Notes: generated by a model not told the origin, from the letters alone. A stretch of DNA of 60,698 nt from Phascolarctobacterium sp. (GCA_004558595.1 SFCN01000007.1:1-60698); one strand, 5' to 3'. Counted from the stretch's first letter, positions 16,118-25,073 are shown. Numbers and translations are program-made.

Positions 16118-17268
16118 TACTTGTCACCGCCTTCCTCAAGGCGTACTTCCTGATTAGGGGTGAGCTTGGCTAGACCAGCGGTGATAATTTTATCACCGTG
16201 GCTGAGTCCTTGCTCAATGAGCACTTGGTTGCCGCTGTAGCCGTTGACCTTAACGTCCGCTAGCTGGGCCTTGTTATCGCGTACAAGCCAAACTTGGGTT
16301 TTGTTGTTCACTTGGTATAATGCTTGGGCAGGAATGAGGAAGGTAGCGTTAGCGTCGTTGGCAGTGGTAGTAGGCCAGTCAGCGCTTGTGGCCAGCTCTA
16401 CCTTGGCGGTCATGCCAAGCTTAGCAGTAGACGGCAAATCAGGCACAGCCACGCACACTTTATAAGTACGGGTTACGGGGTCTGCCATGGAAGCGATTTC
16501 ACGGACATATCCGGAAGCTGTTACACCGGGCAGAGCCCAAAAGCTAATGCTTGCCTTTTGACCAATTTTTAAAGCCGCTCCTTCGGGCACGTTAATCTGC
16601 ACTTCGCGCTGGCCACTACGTACCACGGTGGCTATGGGTGCTCCTGCGCCTACAACCTGTCCAACCTCACCGCTTAGAGCGGTCACCACACCATCCGTGT
16701 CGCTGACCAATTGGGTGTAACCCAGTTGGTTGCTGCTCACGTTGGCCTGGGACTGGGCTTGGCGCAGAGCGGCGCTGGCCGCCTCCAGCTGCGTGGCATA
16801 TTGGTCGCGGATAGCTTCGCTGACCGCGCCTTGGGCGTAGAGCGAGCTATAGCGAGCGGCGTTATCGGCAGCTAATTTGTAGCTAGCACGGGCGCTGTCC
16901 AGCTGGGCCGTGGTGGCCTCTACGCTTTGGTTGACGTCCTTGGGGTCCAGTGCAAGCAGGACCTGGCCTGCTCTAACGGTGTCGCCCGCGTTGACGTAGC
17001 GGGCGGCGATTTTACCGGCCACCTGGAAGGCCAGCTGGCTTTCATATCTACCCCGGACCTCGCCAGGGTAAATTTTAGTATTGGCGACGACTGCGTTTTG
17101 GCCCACGGTATAAACGCGTACAATAGGAATGACTTTGGCTGATTTGGGGTTGCGCGTCATATTGCTATACAGCGCATAACCGCCACAGCCCAGGGTCAGG
17201 ACCACAGTAGCAATAGCGAAGGCTTTTTTGTTGGTCGGGTTAGTGAAAAAATCTTTCATTATATACAC
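16117..17268 (-). CDS. RND efflux membrane-fusion protein (periplasmic adaptor)
   Basis: A protein of 383 residues (380 if the ATG at 17259 is used; the longer form would start with GTG). It has an N-terminal signal-anchor helix (about residues 15-35), a lipoyl/barrel-sandwich half-motif VAGKIAARYVNAGDTVRAGQVL, an alpha-helical hairpin rich in Ala, Gln and Ser (ATTAQLDSARASYKLAADN onward) and the second lipoyl half DGVVTALSGEVGQVVGAG, then beta-barrel and membrane-proximal domains. It has no lipobox cysteine, so it is anchored by the uncleaved helix. It bridges the permease at 13037 to an outer-membrane channel. First gene of the minus-strand operon. Confidence 0.9.
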   Translation of the reverse strand: MYIMKDFFTNPTNKKAFAIATVVLTLGCGGYALYSNMTRNPKSAKVIPIVRVYTVGQNAVVANTKIYPGEVRGRYESQLAFQVAGKIAARYVNAGDTVRAGQVLLALDPKDVNQSVEATTAQLDSARASYKLAADNAARYSSLYAQGAVSEAIRDQYATQLEAASAALRQAQSQANVSSNQLGYTQLVSDTDGVVTALSGEVGQVVGAGAPIATVVRSGQREVQINVPEGAALKIGQKASISFWALPGVTASGYVREIASMADPVTRTYKVCVAVPDLPSTAKLGMTAKVELATSADWPTTTANDANATFLIPAQALYQVNNKTQVWLVRDNKAQLADVKVNGYSGNQVLIEQGLSHGDKIITAGLAKLTPNQEVRLEEGGDK

Positions 17269-17330
17269 ACCACACTTAGCAGAAATTTGACAGCTGCAAG
17301 CATGCCAGAATAGAACTTATTTTGCAAATA

Positions 17331-17376
17331 TTTAATCGTTCAATTAAATTATAAATACAGATGCAGCAAGCGTCAA
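17331..17376 (-). promoter_or_regulatory. Promoter and candidate operator of the efflux operon
   Basis: On the minus strand TTGACG (17371-17376), 17 bases, TATAAT (17348-17353) is a near-consensus promoter. Immediately downstream, covering the likely start site, lies the interrupted inverted repeat TTTAATTGAACGATTAAA (17331-17348), a plausible repressor site. A TetR-type gene at 25190 is the only candidate regulator in the window. Confidence 0.6.
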
Positions 17377-17511
17377 GCAACAAGTATGTGATATCTTGAT
17401 TTTGCCTTAATCTATCGCTTTGTAAGACTTTGTAACGGGATTTAGGGATGTTCAAAATTCGTAAAATTTGCTATGTATACACGCTAGCCTATTCCCTAAA
17501 GCAGCTAAATA

Positions 17512-17520
17512 TGGTATAAT
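17512..17520 (+). promoter_or_regulatory. Extended -10 promoter for the hydrogenase operon
   Basis: TGGTATAAT, a perfect -10 with extended TGn element, about 65 bases before hyfB. The upstream hexamer at the usual spacing (TTCCCT) is poor. The gap from 17269 to 17586 holds only these divergent promoters. Confidence 0.55.
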
Positions 17521-17586
17521 ATTTCCTTGTCAAAAATGTGAATTTGTGAAAATGCTGTAAAAAATTTTGAAAGTGTAGGTGAAGAA

Positions 17587-19560
17587 ATGGAATGCTTTTT
17601 GCTGGCCGCCGCCTGCTTCGGCGTCGGCATCATAACCCTTTTCTTTCCCCATGGACTGCAGCGAGCTGCCCATTGGCTGGCCAATCTCGCTGCCCTAGCG
17701 GGCAGTGGTATGGTGGCCGCCAAGGCTTGGCAGGTGCTGGCAGGTAATGGGGTGGAGCCACTATATTGGGGCTCCTATTCCTTGGGCGTGGACGGATGGA
17801 GCGCCATCTTCCTCTTGCTCACAGGTATCGCAGGCGTTATTACCAGCCTGTACGCTTTGGGCTACGCCCAAAGCTATGAGGGTAGCCGCCTGCGTCTTTT
17901 AGGCGGAATGTGGAATCTTTTTGTGCTGTCCATGGTGCTGGTGCTGCTGGCCGGGGATGCCTTCAGCTTCCTGCTGTTCTGGGAAATCATGGCTGTGGCC
18001 TCCTTTATGCTGGTTAACCATGAGTCCGAGAAACGCTCTACCTGGACTGCTGCCTACCAATACTTGGTCATGACCTCCGTTGGTACCGCAGCCATTATGA
18101 TCGCCTTTTTGCTGACTGGCGCCGCTAGTGCTAACTTTAGCTTTGAGGCCATGGCTCATAATAAGCTGGTGGGCTGGTGGCAGCACGGTGTTTTCGCCGC
18201 CGCCTTTATCGGCTTTGCTTTGAAGGCAGGTCTTGTGCCCCTGCATGTATGGCTGCCCAATGCTCACCCTGCTGCGCCCAGCCATGTGTCCGCATTGATG
18301 AGCGGCGTCATGCTAAAGATCGCTCTCTATGGCTTTGGTCGCTTTATGTTCAGCTTCCTGCCCACCTGGAACTACTGGTGGTGCGTGATTGTGCTGCTGG
18401 TGGGCGCCGTTTCCGCGTTTTTAGGCGTGCTTTATGCCCAGATGGAAAACGATATTAAGCGTATTTTGGCCTATTCCTCCGTGGAAAACATGGGCGTTAT
18501 TTTCGCTGCCTTTGGCTGCGGCATGCTGCTAAAGGTATTGGCCGGCGGCAACTGGTTCCTTTTAGGCTTTGTAGCCGCTTTGGTGCACGCCTTTAACCAC
18601 AGCATTATGAAGGTGCTGATGTTTATGAGCGCCGGCAGCATTATGCATGGCACCGGCAGTAAAAACCTGGAGCTTTTCGGTGGCTTGGCTAAGAAGATGC
18701 CCTATACGGCTCTCTTTACATTGGTAGGCTCCTTGGCTTTGGCAGCTATTCCCTTGACCAATGGCTTTACTGGTGAGTGGTTGTTGCTGCAAAGCTTCAT
18801 TACCTTGGCGAGCGTAAATGCTGCCCAATCAACCCGTTTGCTGGTAGCTGTTTGCTTTATTTTACTGGGCTTCACCGGAGCTCTAGCCTTGGGCTGCTTC
18901 GTGCGTTTCTATGGCATTGCCTTCTTAGGTCGTGCTCGTAGTGAGCTCACTGAGCATGCTCATGAATCCGATGGCTTTATGCTGACGGCCATGGGTATTT
19001 CCAGTATTCTAGTTGTGGCATGTGGCCTGTATCCTGTGCCCGTGGTGCAAACTATTTGCAACGCCTTAGCCATTAACCAGGGCTTTGCTGCCCAAGGTCT
19101 GGCCCTGGAGTGGGCTGGTACCGGCACCCTGGCTGTGTTCAATCCTGTACTGCTGCTTATTCTGGTAGCAGGCATTGGCCTTGTGATTTATCTGTGTACT
19201 GCCAATATTTGCGTGGAAGAGGATGTAACCTGGAACTGCGGTACTTATCCTACGGAGCGTCAACAGTATTCTGCTACCGGCTTTAGTAAGCCCGTGCGCC
19301 GCGCCTTCGACTATCTCTTGAAGCCCAAGCGTCAGGTTTCCTACATGCGCAAGGATCACGCTTATTTCGGTCGCCAGCTGTCCTACAAGCTGGAAATTCC
19401 CGATATGGTTACGGAAAAATTATATGCGCCCTTCCAAAAGCGCTTCGTAGGCGTTTCCGCCTTCTTGCGCCGTATGCAGCAGGGCAGCGTGCGTTTATAT
19501 GTATCCTACGTTATGGCCGCTATGGTGTTAGTGTTAGTATGGGGGGCGTTGTATAAATGA
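17587..19560 (+). CDS. hyfB: Group 4 hydrogenase membrane subunit HyfB (antiporter-like)
   Basis: A 657-residue polytopic membrane protein related to NuoL/HycC. It shows the proton-conducting antiporter core: LLFWEIMAVASFMLV contains the TM5 Glu, GFALKAGLVPLHVWLP the TM7 Lys region followed by AHPAAPSHVSALMSG, and DIKRILAYSSVENMG the TM8-9 segment. Family members couple ferredoxin or formate oxidation and proton reduction to ion translocation. First gene of a six-gene operon; its end overlaps hyfC by four bases (ATGA). Start ATG after GTAGGTGAAG. Confidence 0.9.
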   Translation: MECFLLAAACFGVGIITLFFPHGLQRAAHWLANLAALAGSGMVAAKAWQVLAGNGVEPLYWGSYSLGVDGWSAIFLLLTGIAGVITSLYALGYAQSYEGSRLRLLGGMWNLFVLSMVLVLLAGDAFSFLLFWEIMAVASFMLVNHESEKRSTWTAAYQYLVMTSVGTAAIMIAFLLTGAASANFSFEAMAHNKLVGWWQHGVFAAAFIGFALKAGLVPLHVWLPNAHPAAPSHVSALMSGVMLKIALYGFGRFMFSFLPTWNYWWCVIVLLVGAVSAFLGVLYAQMENDIKRILAYSSVENMGVIFAAFGCGMLLKVLAGGNWFLLGFVAALVHAFNHSIMKVLMFMSAGSIMHGTGSKNLELFGGLAKKMPYTALFTLVGSLALAAIPLTNGFTGEWLLLQSFITLASVNAAQSTRLLVAVCFILLGFTGALALGCFVRFYGIAFLGRARSELTEHAHESDGFMLTAMGISSILVVACGLYPVPVVQTICNALAINQGFAAQGLALEWAGTGTLAVFNPVLLLILVAGIGLVIYLCTANICVEEDVTWNCGTYPTERQQYSATGFSKPVRRAFDYLLKPKRQVSYMRKDHAYFGRQLSYKLEIPDMVTEKLYAPFQKRFVGVSAFLRRMQQGSVRLYVSYVMAAMVLVLVWGALYK

Positions 19561-20450
19561 TGAATTTACAAACTGATTTACAAAGCCTAGTCCTGTGCTT
19601 AGCTCAAGCGTTGTTGCTGCTTTTGGTAGCGCCTGTGATCACAGGCATTGTGAAAAAGGTCAAGGCGCTTTTACAAAATCGCATTGGCTCCAGCATTTTC
19701 CAAGAATATTATGATATAAAAAAATGGTGGGGTAAGCCCACCATGGTTACGCCTTATACCAGCGCTCTTTTCAAAATGGCGCCCTGTGTGTATTTTGTAA
19801 CTACTCTCGTAGCTGCCTGCATGCTGCCTAATTTTTTAGGTGGCAAGGCTGGCTTCGGCGATGTGTTCGTTTTCGTTTATATCCTGGCCTTAGGTCGGTT
19901 CTTCATGGCTGTTTCCTCCATGGATGCCGCTACTGCCTTCGGTGGCATGGGCGGTAGCCGCGAGGTGTATATTGCGGCTTTCGTTGAGCCGGTGATTATG
20001 CTGGCGATTTTGTCCAATGTGCTGCACACCGGTAGCACTTCCCTAAGCGGTATGACATTGCGCTTCGATACTGTGAATCTTACCGTGGCAGGCGTGTTGA
20101 CCTGTATCGCCTTCTTCCTAGTGATGCTGGCCGAAAACAGTCGCATTCCTGTGGATAATCCCGATACCCATCTAGAGCTGACCATGATTCATGAATGCAT
20201 GACTTTGGAATACTCCGGACGGCTGTTGGCCTTGATTCACTGGGCAAGCCAGCTGAAGCTCCTGATGTTTTTAATGCTCTTTTCCATGCTGTACCTGCCC
20301 TTGAATTTGCCGGTAGCGCTGAAGGTGCTGCTGAGCGCTGTGGCTGTGGGTGTGGTAGAAACCTTGAATAATAAAATGCGCCTTTTCAAGGTGCGCGTAT
20401 ATTTGGCTGCGGCTGCTTTGATGCTGCTCTTGGCCATTGTGGCTCAGTAA
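19557..20450 (+). CDS. hyfC: Group 4 hydrogenase membrane subunit HyfC (NuoH-like)
   Basis: A 297-residue polytopic protein homologous to HycD/NuoH. Typical segments are LLLLVAPVITGIVKKVKALLQNR near the N-terminus (here broken over residues 18-42), QEYYDIKKWWGK, the acidic loop PVDNPDTHLELTMIHE and a late KMRLFKVRVY. NuoH-like subunits form the membrane floor of the quinone-like cavity and couple the hydrogenase module to the ion channels. Overlaps hyfB by four bases and is followed 11 bases later by hyfE. Confidence 0.92.
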   Translation: MMNLQTDLQSLVLCLAQALLLLLVAPVITGIVKKVKALLQNRIGSSIFQEYYDIKKWWGKPTMVTPYTSALFKMAPCVYFVTTLVAACMLPNFLGGKAGFGDVFVFVYILALGRFFMAVSSMDAATAFGGMGGSREVYIAAFVEPVIMLAILSNVLHTGSTSLSGMTLRFDTVNLTVAGVLTCIAFFLVMLAENSRIPVDNPDTHLELTMIHECMTLEYSGRLLALIHWASQLKLLMFLMLFSMLYLPLNLPVALKVLLSAVAVGVVETLNNKMRLFKVRVYLAAAALMLLLAIVAQ

Positions 20451-20461
20451 GGAGGTAGACG

Positions 20462-21091
20462 ATGGAATATTTAGTAGTTAGTTTAATGTTTATCGTCTTC
20501 CTGCAGACGAGATTTATGGAGCTGCGCCGGGCCACCCTGTGCCTTGCAGTGCAGTCCGCTCTGATTGCCGCTGCCTGCTTGGTCATTGGCTTGAGCCACG
20601 GTGGGGGACTGCACGGCTGGATGCCCGGCCTTTTGACCATCGCGGTTAAGGTGCTCTTTATTCCTGCGGCGATTTTGCGCACGGTTAAGGGCTTGCGGGA
20701 CGAGCGCGAAATTGTTAGCGATATTAATGTTAACTATTCCACGGCGGTAGCTGCTTGTAGCTTAGCTTTGGGCTATATGGTTATCGATGGCCTGTTGCCC
20801 CAAGCCGAGGGTCGCGATATTTTGGCCACTTCCATGTTCATGATTATGACGGGCCTGACCCTGATTGTTATGCGCAGTCGCGCGATTATGCAGATGATTG
20901 GCCTGATCACCATGGAAAACGGTATTTACCTCTTGGGCCTGATCATGACCGAGGGCCTGCCCTTGATTATTGAGCTGGGCATTTTCCTGGATGTGCTCAT
21001 TGCTGTGGTAATTCTCGTTATTTTGACCTCACGTTTGCGTTTGTCCTTTAGGACTACGGATACCAACGTGCTGGATAAGCTGAAAGGATAG
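20462..21091 (+). CDS. hyfE: Group 4 hydrogenase membrane subunit HyfE
   Basis: A 209-residue hydrophobic protein. The N-terminal half resembles HyfE and the second half has the NuoK-like pattern IGLITMENGIYLLGL with its membrane-embedded Glu. HyfE-type subunits are specific to Hyf-like (as opposed to Hyc) complexes and supply an extra ion-conducting segment. ATG follows AAGGAGG. It sits between hyfC and hyfF as in hyf operons, though hyfA and hyfD are missing. Confidence 0.85.
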   Translation: MEYLVVSLMFIVFLQTRFMELRRATLCLAVQSALIAAACLVIGLSHGGGLHGWMPGLLTIAVKVLFIPAAILRTVKGLRDEREIVSDINVNYSTAVAACSLALGYMVIDGLLPQAEGRDILATSMFMIMTGLTLIVMRSRAIMQMIGLITMENGIYLLGLIMTEGLPLIIELGIFLDVLIAVVILVILTSRLRLSFRTTDTNVLDKLKG

Positions 21092-21098
21092 GTGGAGC

Positions 21099-22574
21099 AT
21101 GTTAGAATATATTATTTTACTTCTGTGCCTGCCCCCTGTATGCGCTCTTTTGGCTTTGACAGGCTTATTTTCCAATAGTATTTTGCACTGGCTGCACCGC
21201 CTGACCGCCACCGGCGTGGGTATCAGCGTGGGCCTTTTAGCCAGCAAGTTCAATCCTGCTGAGCCCTACATGGACGATTATTTCTATGTAGACGCGCTGA
21301 GCCTGTGGGTTGTAATCATCATTACTACCTTGTATGTGGCAGCCAGCTGGACTGCTCGCAGCTATCTCACTCGCGAGGAGCGCTGTGGCGTTTTAAAGGG
21401 CGAGCAGCTGCAAACAGGTCGTTATTTTGCCCTGATGCAATTCTTCTGCTGGACCATGTTCATCGTGCTGCTGGTGAAGAATTTGGGCTTGATGTGGGTT
21501 GCTATCGAGGCGACTACCTTAATCTCTGCTTTGTTAATTTCCTTTAAATTTACCCGTGCGGCTCTAGAGGCTACTTGGAAGTACATCATGGTCTGCACCG
21601 TAGGCATTTGCTTGGCTTTATTGGGTACGCTGGTGCTGTATTATGCACAGCTGGCTGCTCTGGGCAGCGAGAACGCTCTGAGCTGGGTATATCTCCACGA
21701 GCACGCAACTGCGCTGGACCCGGCCTTGACCAAGCTGGCGCTGCTGTTCCTGGTAATTGGCTACGGCACCAAGGCAGGTATGGCGCCCATGCACACCTGG
21801 CTGCCGGATGCTTATGCGGAGGCTCCGTCCCTGACCAGCGGTATGCTCAGCGGCGCGCTCTGCAGCTGCGCCATTTACGTTTTGCTGCGCAATCTGGTGA
21901 TTTTATTGCCCACCGCCGGCAGTGAGATGATGAGCAGCATGCTGCTGTTCTTTGCCGTGCTGACCGTGGCTGTGGCCGTGCCCTTCGTAGTGGTACAGCG
22001 TGATGTGAAGCGTATTTTGGCTTATTCCTCCATGGAAAATATCGGCATTATGGTGGCTGGTATCGGCGCCTTTTCCGCTCTCTCCATCAAGGCTGTGATG
22101 CTGCATATGTATAGCCACGCCATGATTAAATTCGTGCTCTTCTATATCGCAGGTACCATTATCCAAGAGTACCAGACTCGTAATATGATGCGTATCCACG
22201 GTATGATTAAGGACGTGCCCCATACGGCCACCTTCTGGCTCACCGGTATGCTGGGCATTCTGGGCCTGCCGCCCATGGGCTTGTTCTTCAGCAAGTTCTA
22301 TATTATGTCCGCTCTCTTTAATGAGGGACATTGGGTTGCAGGCAGCCTGTTGATTGTGCTTCTGGCAGGGGTGCTCATCGGTATTTTGTACCACGGCATG
22401 CGTATGCTGTGCGACAATGCCAAGCGCCAGCCCTTGGGCGACCTTTTAGGGGTTATCGACGTGCCTGTTTTGGCTTTGTTATTAGTATTCACCTGCATCG
22501 TAGGTGCAGGCTTTGAAAATTTACCCTGGCTCAATAATTTGTTGAACCATGCTGTGCGTGTAATAGGAGGCTGA
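21099..22574 (+). CDS. hyfF: Group 4 hydrogenase membrane subunit HyfF (antiporter-like)
   Basis: A 491-residue antiporter-like subunit related to NuoN/NuoM. Conserved features are MWVAIEATTLISALLISF (TM5 Glu), GYGTKAGMAPMHTWLPDAYAEAPS (TM7 Lys and the following helix break, about residue 225) and DVKRILAYSSMENIGIM. With HyfB it gives the complex two antiporter-type ion channels. RBS GGATAGGTGGAGC directly before the ATG, seven bases after hyfE. Confidence 0.92.
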   Translation: MLEYIILLLCLPPVCALLALTGLFSNSILHWLHRLTATGVGISVGLLASKFNPAEPYMDDYFYVDALSLWVVIIITTLYVAASWTARSYLTREERCGVLKGEQLQTGRYFALMQFFCWTMFIVLLVKNLGLMWVAIEATTLISALLISFKFTRAALEATWKYIMVCTVGICLALLGTLVLYYAQLAALGSENALSWVYLHEHATALDPALTKLALLFLVIGYGTKAGMAPMHTWLPDAYAEAPSLTSGMLSGALCSCAIYVLLRNLVILLPTAGSEMMSSMLLFFAVLTVAVAVPFVVVQRDVKRILAYSSMENIGIMVAGIGAFSALSIKAVMLHMYSHAMIKFVLFYIAGTIIQEYQTRNMMRIHGMIKDVPHTATFWLTGMLGILGLPPMGLFFSKFYIMSALFNEGHWVAGSLLIVLLAGVLIGILYHGMRMLCDNAKRQPLGDLLGVIDVPVLALLLVFTCIVGAGFENLPWLNNLLNHAVRVIGG

Positions 22575-22578
22575 TGCT

Positions 22579-24081
22579 ATGCTGGTAAAACCCGAAAATT
22601 TGCGTGGTGCTGCGAATATCTGCAGTGATGGCGGCAAGCGTCCCTTGGCTGCCATGTTTGGCGCTGATGAGACCCAGCGCGGTGGTGGCCTGGCCATCTA
22701 TTGCTTGTTTTATAACGCCCAAAAGCGTGATTTAGATGTTTTGAAGGCGGAATTTCCCGCCGAGGGTCCCTTGAATTATCCTTCCCTGACTACCTTGTTG
22801 CCTGCGGCTGCTTGGTACGAAAGAGAATTGCACGATATGTTCGGCTTTATTCCGGAGGGTCATCCCGATTTGCGTCCTCTGGTGCTGCACGAGAGCTTTC
22901 CTGAAGGCTTCCATCCCTTGCGCAAGGAGGTTGCAGTGGACTGTGAGTGTCACGGTCACAGAGAGTTTGAAATGATGACCTCCACCGGCGAGGGCCTTTT
23001 TGAGGTGCCGGTTGGTCCTATCCATGCGGGCATTATCGAGCCCGGTCATTTCCGCTTCAGCCAGGCCGGTGAAGCCATGCTGCAGCTGGATGCCAAGCTC
23101 TTCTTTACCCATCGCGGCTTGGAAAAGGCCTTGGAGGGCAAGACTCCCATGGAGGCCATGCCCATTATCGAGCGCATTTGTGGCGCTTGCAGCGTGGCCA
23201 ATACCCTGAGCTTTTGCCAAGCAGTGGAGAAGCTCAGTGAGGCGCAGGTGCCTTATCGCGCTTGGCTCATCCGCACGCTGGCTTTGGAGATGGAGCGCCT
23301 GTATAACCATGTGGGCGATACGGGCAATATTTGCGCTGGCGTGGGCTTCTCTCCTGTGATTAGCATGGGCGCCCGCATGAAGGAGTATTTACAGCAGCTC
23401 AATGAGCTCATCGCTGGTAATCGCTTCCTGCGTGGTCTCATCATCCCTGGCGGCGTGACCATGGATGTGGAAGAGAAGCAGCTGGAGAAGATCCTAGATG
23501 TGCTCAAGGAAGTGGAGCGCGTGTACGCCGATATGGTCCACATTATGTGGGAGCAGGCTAATTTCGTAAACCGCATTCGCACCACGGGCATTGTGCGCGA
23601 GAACACGGCCTTTGATTTGGCCATGGTGGGCGTGGGCGCTCGGGCCAGCGGTATGACTCGCGATAGCCGTAAGGATATGGGCTTTGGTATTTATGATGAG
23701 CTGGATTTTGAGGTAGTGACTGAAACCACCGGCGACGTAGAAGCTCGTATTAAGGTTAGAGTGGGCGAGGTGCGGGAGAGCCTGAAAATCGTGCGTCAGG
23801 TTATTAGCAAGCTACGCCGCAATGCAGATGCAGAATTGTCTGTGGCTTTGGGCGAGCTGCGTACCCTAGAGGGTAGCTGGGGCATTAGCGAGTCTCCCCG
23901 TGGGGACAATATTCACTGGCTCATGCTGGATGAAGAGGGTCGCATTGACCGCAGCTTTATTCGCTCCGCATCCTATCCCAACTGGCCTGCTCTGACTGTG
24001 GCGGTGCAGGGCGATATTATTCCTGACTTCCCCTTGATTAATAAGAGCTTTGAGCTCTGCTATGCTTGTATAGACCGTTAA
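22579..24081 (+). CDS. hyfG: [NiFe]-hydrogenase large subunit HyfG (NuoC-NuoD-like fusion)
   Basis: A 500-residue protein with an N-terminal NuoC-like domain (about 1-130; WYERELHDMFGF is its signature) joined to the catalytic NuoD-like domain. Both Cys pairs that bind the Ni-Fe centre are present: RICGACS (Cys201, Cys204) and CYAC (Cys494, Cys497). Two departures from common group 4 sequences are visible: the usual His a few residues after the first pair is Asn (SVANTL), and the second motif reads ELCYAC rather than DPCYSC. The protein ends three residues after the last Cys, so there is no C-terminal tail for a maturation protease. It oxidises or evolves H2 on the cytoplasmic face. Confidence 0.9.
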   Translation: MLVKPENLRGAANICSDGGKRPLAAMFGADETQRGGGLAIYCLFYNAQKRDLDVLKAEFPAEGPLNYPSLTTLLPAAAWYERELHDMFGFIPEGHPDLRPLVLHESFPEGFHPLRKEVAVDCECHGHREFEMMTSTGEGLFEVPVGPIHAGIIEPGHFRFSQAGEAMLQLDAKLFFTHRGLEKALEGKTPMEAMPIIERICGACSVANTLSFCQAVEKLSEAQVPYRAWLIRTLALEMERLYNHVGDTGNICAGVGFSPVISMGARMKEYLQQLNELIAGNRFLRGLIIPGGVTMDVEEKQLEKILDVLKEVERVYADMVHIMWEQANFVNRIRTTGIVRENTAFDLAMVGVGARASGMTRDSRKDMGFGIYDELDFEVVTETTGDVEARIKVRVGEVRESLKIVRQVISKLRRNADAELSVALGELRTLEGSWGISESPRGDNIHWLMLDEEGRIDRSFIRSASYPNWPALTVAVQGDIIPDFPLINKSFELCYACIDR

Positions 24082-24090
24082 GGAGGTGGC

Positions 24091-24816
24091 ATGATGTTAA
24101 AGCTATTGGAAGCAATTTTAGCTGGCAAATGTGCCACGGAAAATATTGATACTACTGGCCATGAGCGGATGCGGGGCCAGCTGCAATGCAGCGGCGGCTG
24201 CAACGGCTGCGGCGCTTGCGCAGCAGCTTGTCCGACGCAGGCCCTGAGCATGGTGGGCGGTAAGCCGCAAATCGATTATAAAAAGTGCATTTTTTGCGGT
24301 AAGTGTGTGGAGGCTTGCGCCGCTAAGGCGCTAAGCCACACTAATAAGGAAGCGGTGGCTGAGATACTTGTGGCAAGTCAGGCTGCGGTGAGCGAGGCCG
24401 TGACGGCCAAGCTGGGGCGGAGCCTGCATGTGCGCCATGTGGACGCAGGCAGCTGTAATGCCTGCGACTTTGAGATGGGCGCAACCAGCAACCCCGTCTA
24501 TGATTTGCATCGCTACGGCATCGCCTTTGTGGCTTCGCCTCGCCATGCGGATATGATTATGGTGACGGGCGTGGTGACGCGTAATCTGGAGCAGGCCTTG
24601 CGTATGACCTACGCTGCTATGCCGGAGCCGCGGCTGGTGATGGCCTGCGGCGCTTGCGCCGCCGGAGGCACCACCTACGGCTCCACCTATGCCATCGTGG
24701 GCAAGGTGAGCGATGTGGTTCCTGTGGATATTGCCGTTCCTGGCTGCCCGCCGCGCCCTAGCGCCATGATTGTGGCGCTGTGCGCGGCAGCGGATATGTT
24801 AAAAGAGAGAATGTAA
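24091..24816 (+). CDS. hyfI: Fusion of hydrogenase ferredoxin subunit (HyfH-like) and small subunit (HyfI/NuoB-like)
   Basis: A 241-residue protein combining two normally separate subunits. Residues 33-76 are an 8Fe-8S ferredoxin domain with CNGCGACAAACP (Cys37, 40, 43, 47) and CIFCGKCVEAC (Cys66, 69, 72, 76). From about residue 105 it becomes the NuoB-like small subunit, with GSCNACDFE (Cys122, Cys125), CGACAAGG and PGCPPRP supplying the proximal cluster ligands. The ferredoxin part would relay electrons from the external donor straight to the small subunit. Last gene of the operon. No formate dehydrogenase, CO dehydrogenase or Hyp maturation gene is nearby, so the electron partner is probably soluble ferredoxin. 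Confidence 0.9.
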   Translation: MMLKLLEAILAGKCATENIDTTGHERMRGQLQCSGGCNGCGACAAACPTQALSMVGGKPQIDYKKCIFCGKCVEACAAKALSHTNKEAVAEILVASQAAVSEAVTAKLGRSLHVRHVDAGSCNACDFEMGATSNPVYDLHRYGIAFVASPRHADMIMVTGVVTRNLEQALRMTYAAMPEPRLVMACGACAAGGTTYGSTYAIVGKVSDVVPVDIAVPGCPPRPSAMIVALCAAADMLKERM

Positions 24817-24825
24817 TTTGGCAAA

Positions 24826-25006
24826 ACAAATGTATATCACTCGCTCGCGGTGAGTTTCTAAACGCGAATTTCGTGGGGTTCAATTGGCCTCTGCGGGGTA
24901 CTATTTGTATCGCAGAAAAATATACTGTTTCGAACCCTTGAGGCCATTGTACCAAGCCACTCATTCGCTAAAACTCACAGCTCACTCGTGATATACTATT
25001 TGTTTC
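24826..25006. repeat. Long palindromic intergenic element, copy 2
   Basis: Same core as the element at 12768-12985 but about 48 bases shorter in the left half. The outer arms are AAACAAATGTATATCAC (left) and the complement of GTGATATACTATTTGTTT (right), nearly perfect and unrelated to the arms of copy 1. It lies between the end of the hydrogenase operon and a terminator. Confidence 0.75.
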
Positions 25007-25017
25007 TAAAAAAGTAG

Positions 25018-25060
25018 AACCTCCTGTTGTACAGTAAACTTTGTACAATAGGAGGTTATT
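25018..25060 (+). terminator. Rho-independent terminator downstream of the hydrogenase operon
   Basis: AACCTCCTGTTGTACA / TGTACAATAGGAGGTT (one mismatch), loop of about 8 bases, then TATTTTATT. Stem is long; the T tract is interrupted. Confidence 0.7.
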
Positions 25061-25073
25061 TTATTAGTAGGTA

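Noticed and set aside
22579..24081. Reading the large subunit as complex I NuoCD
   Set aside because: Both Cys pairs of the Ni-Fe site are present, which NuoD lacks, and the operon has HyfE/HyfF-type membrane subunits but no NuoE/F/G or NuoA/J.
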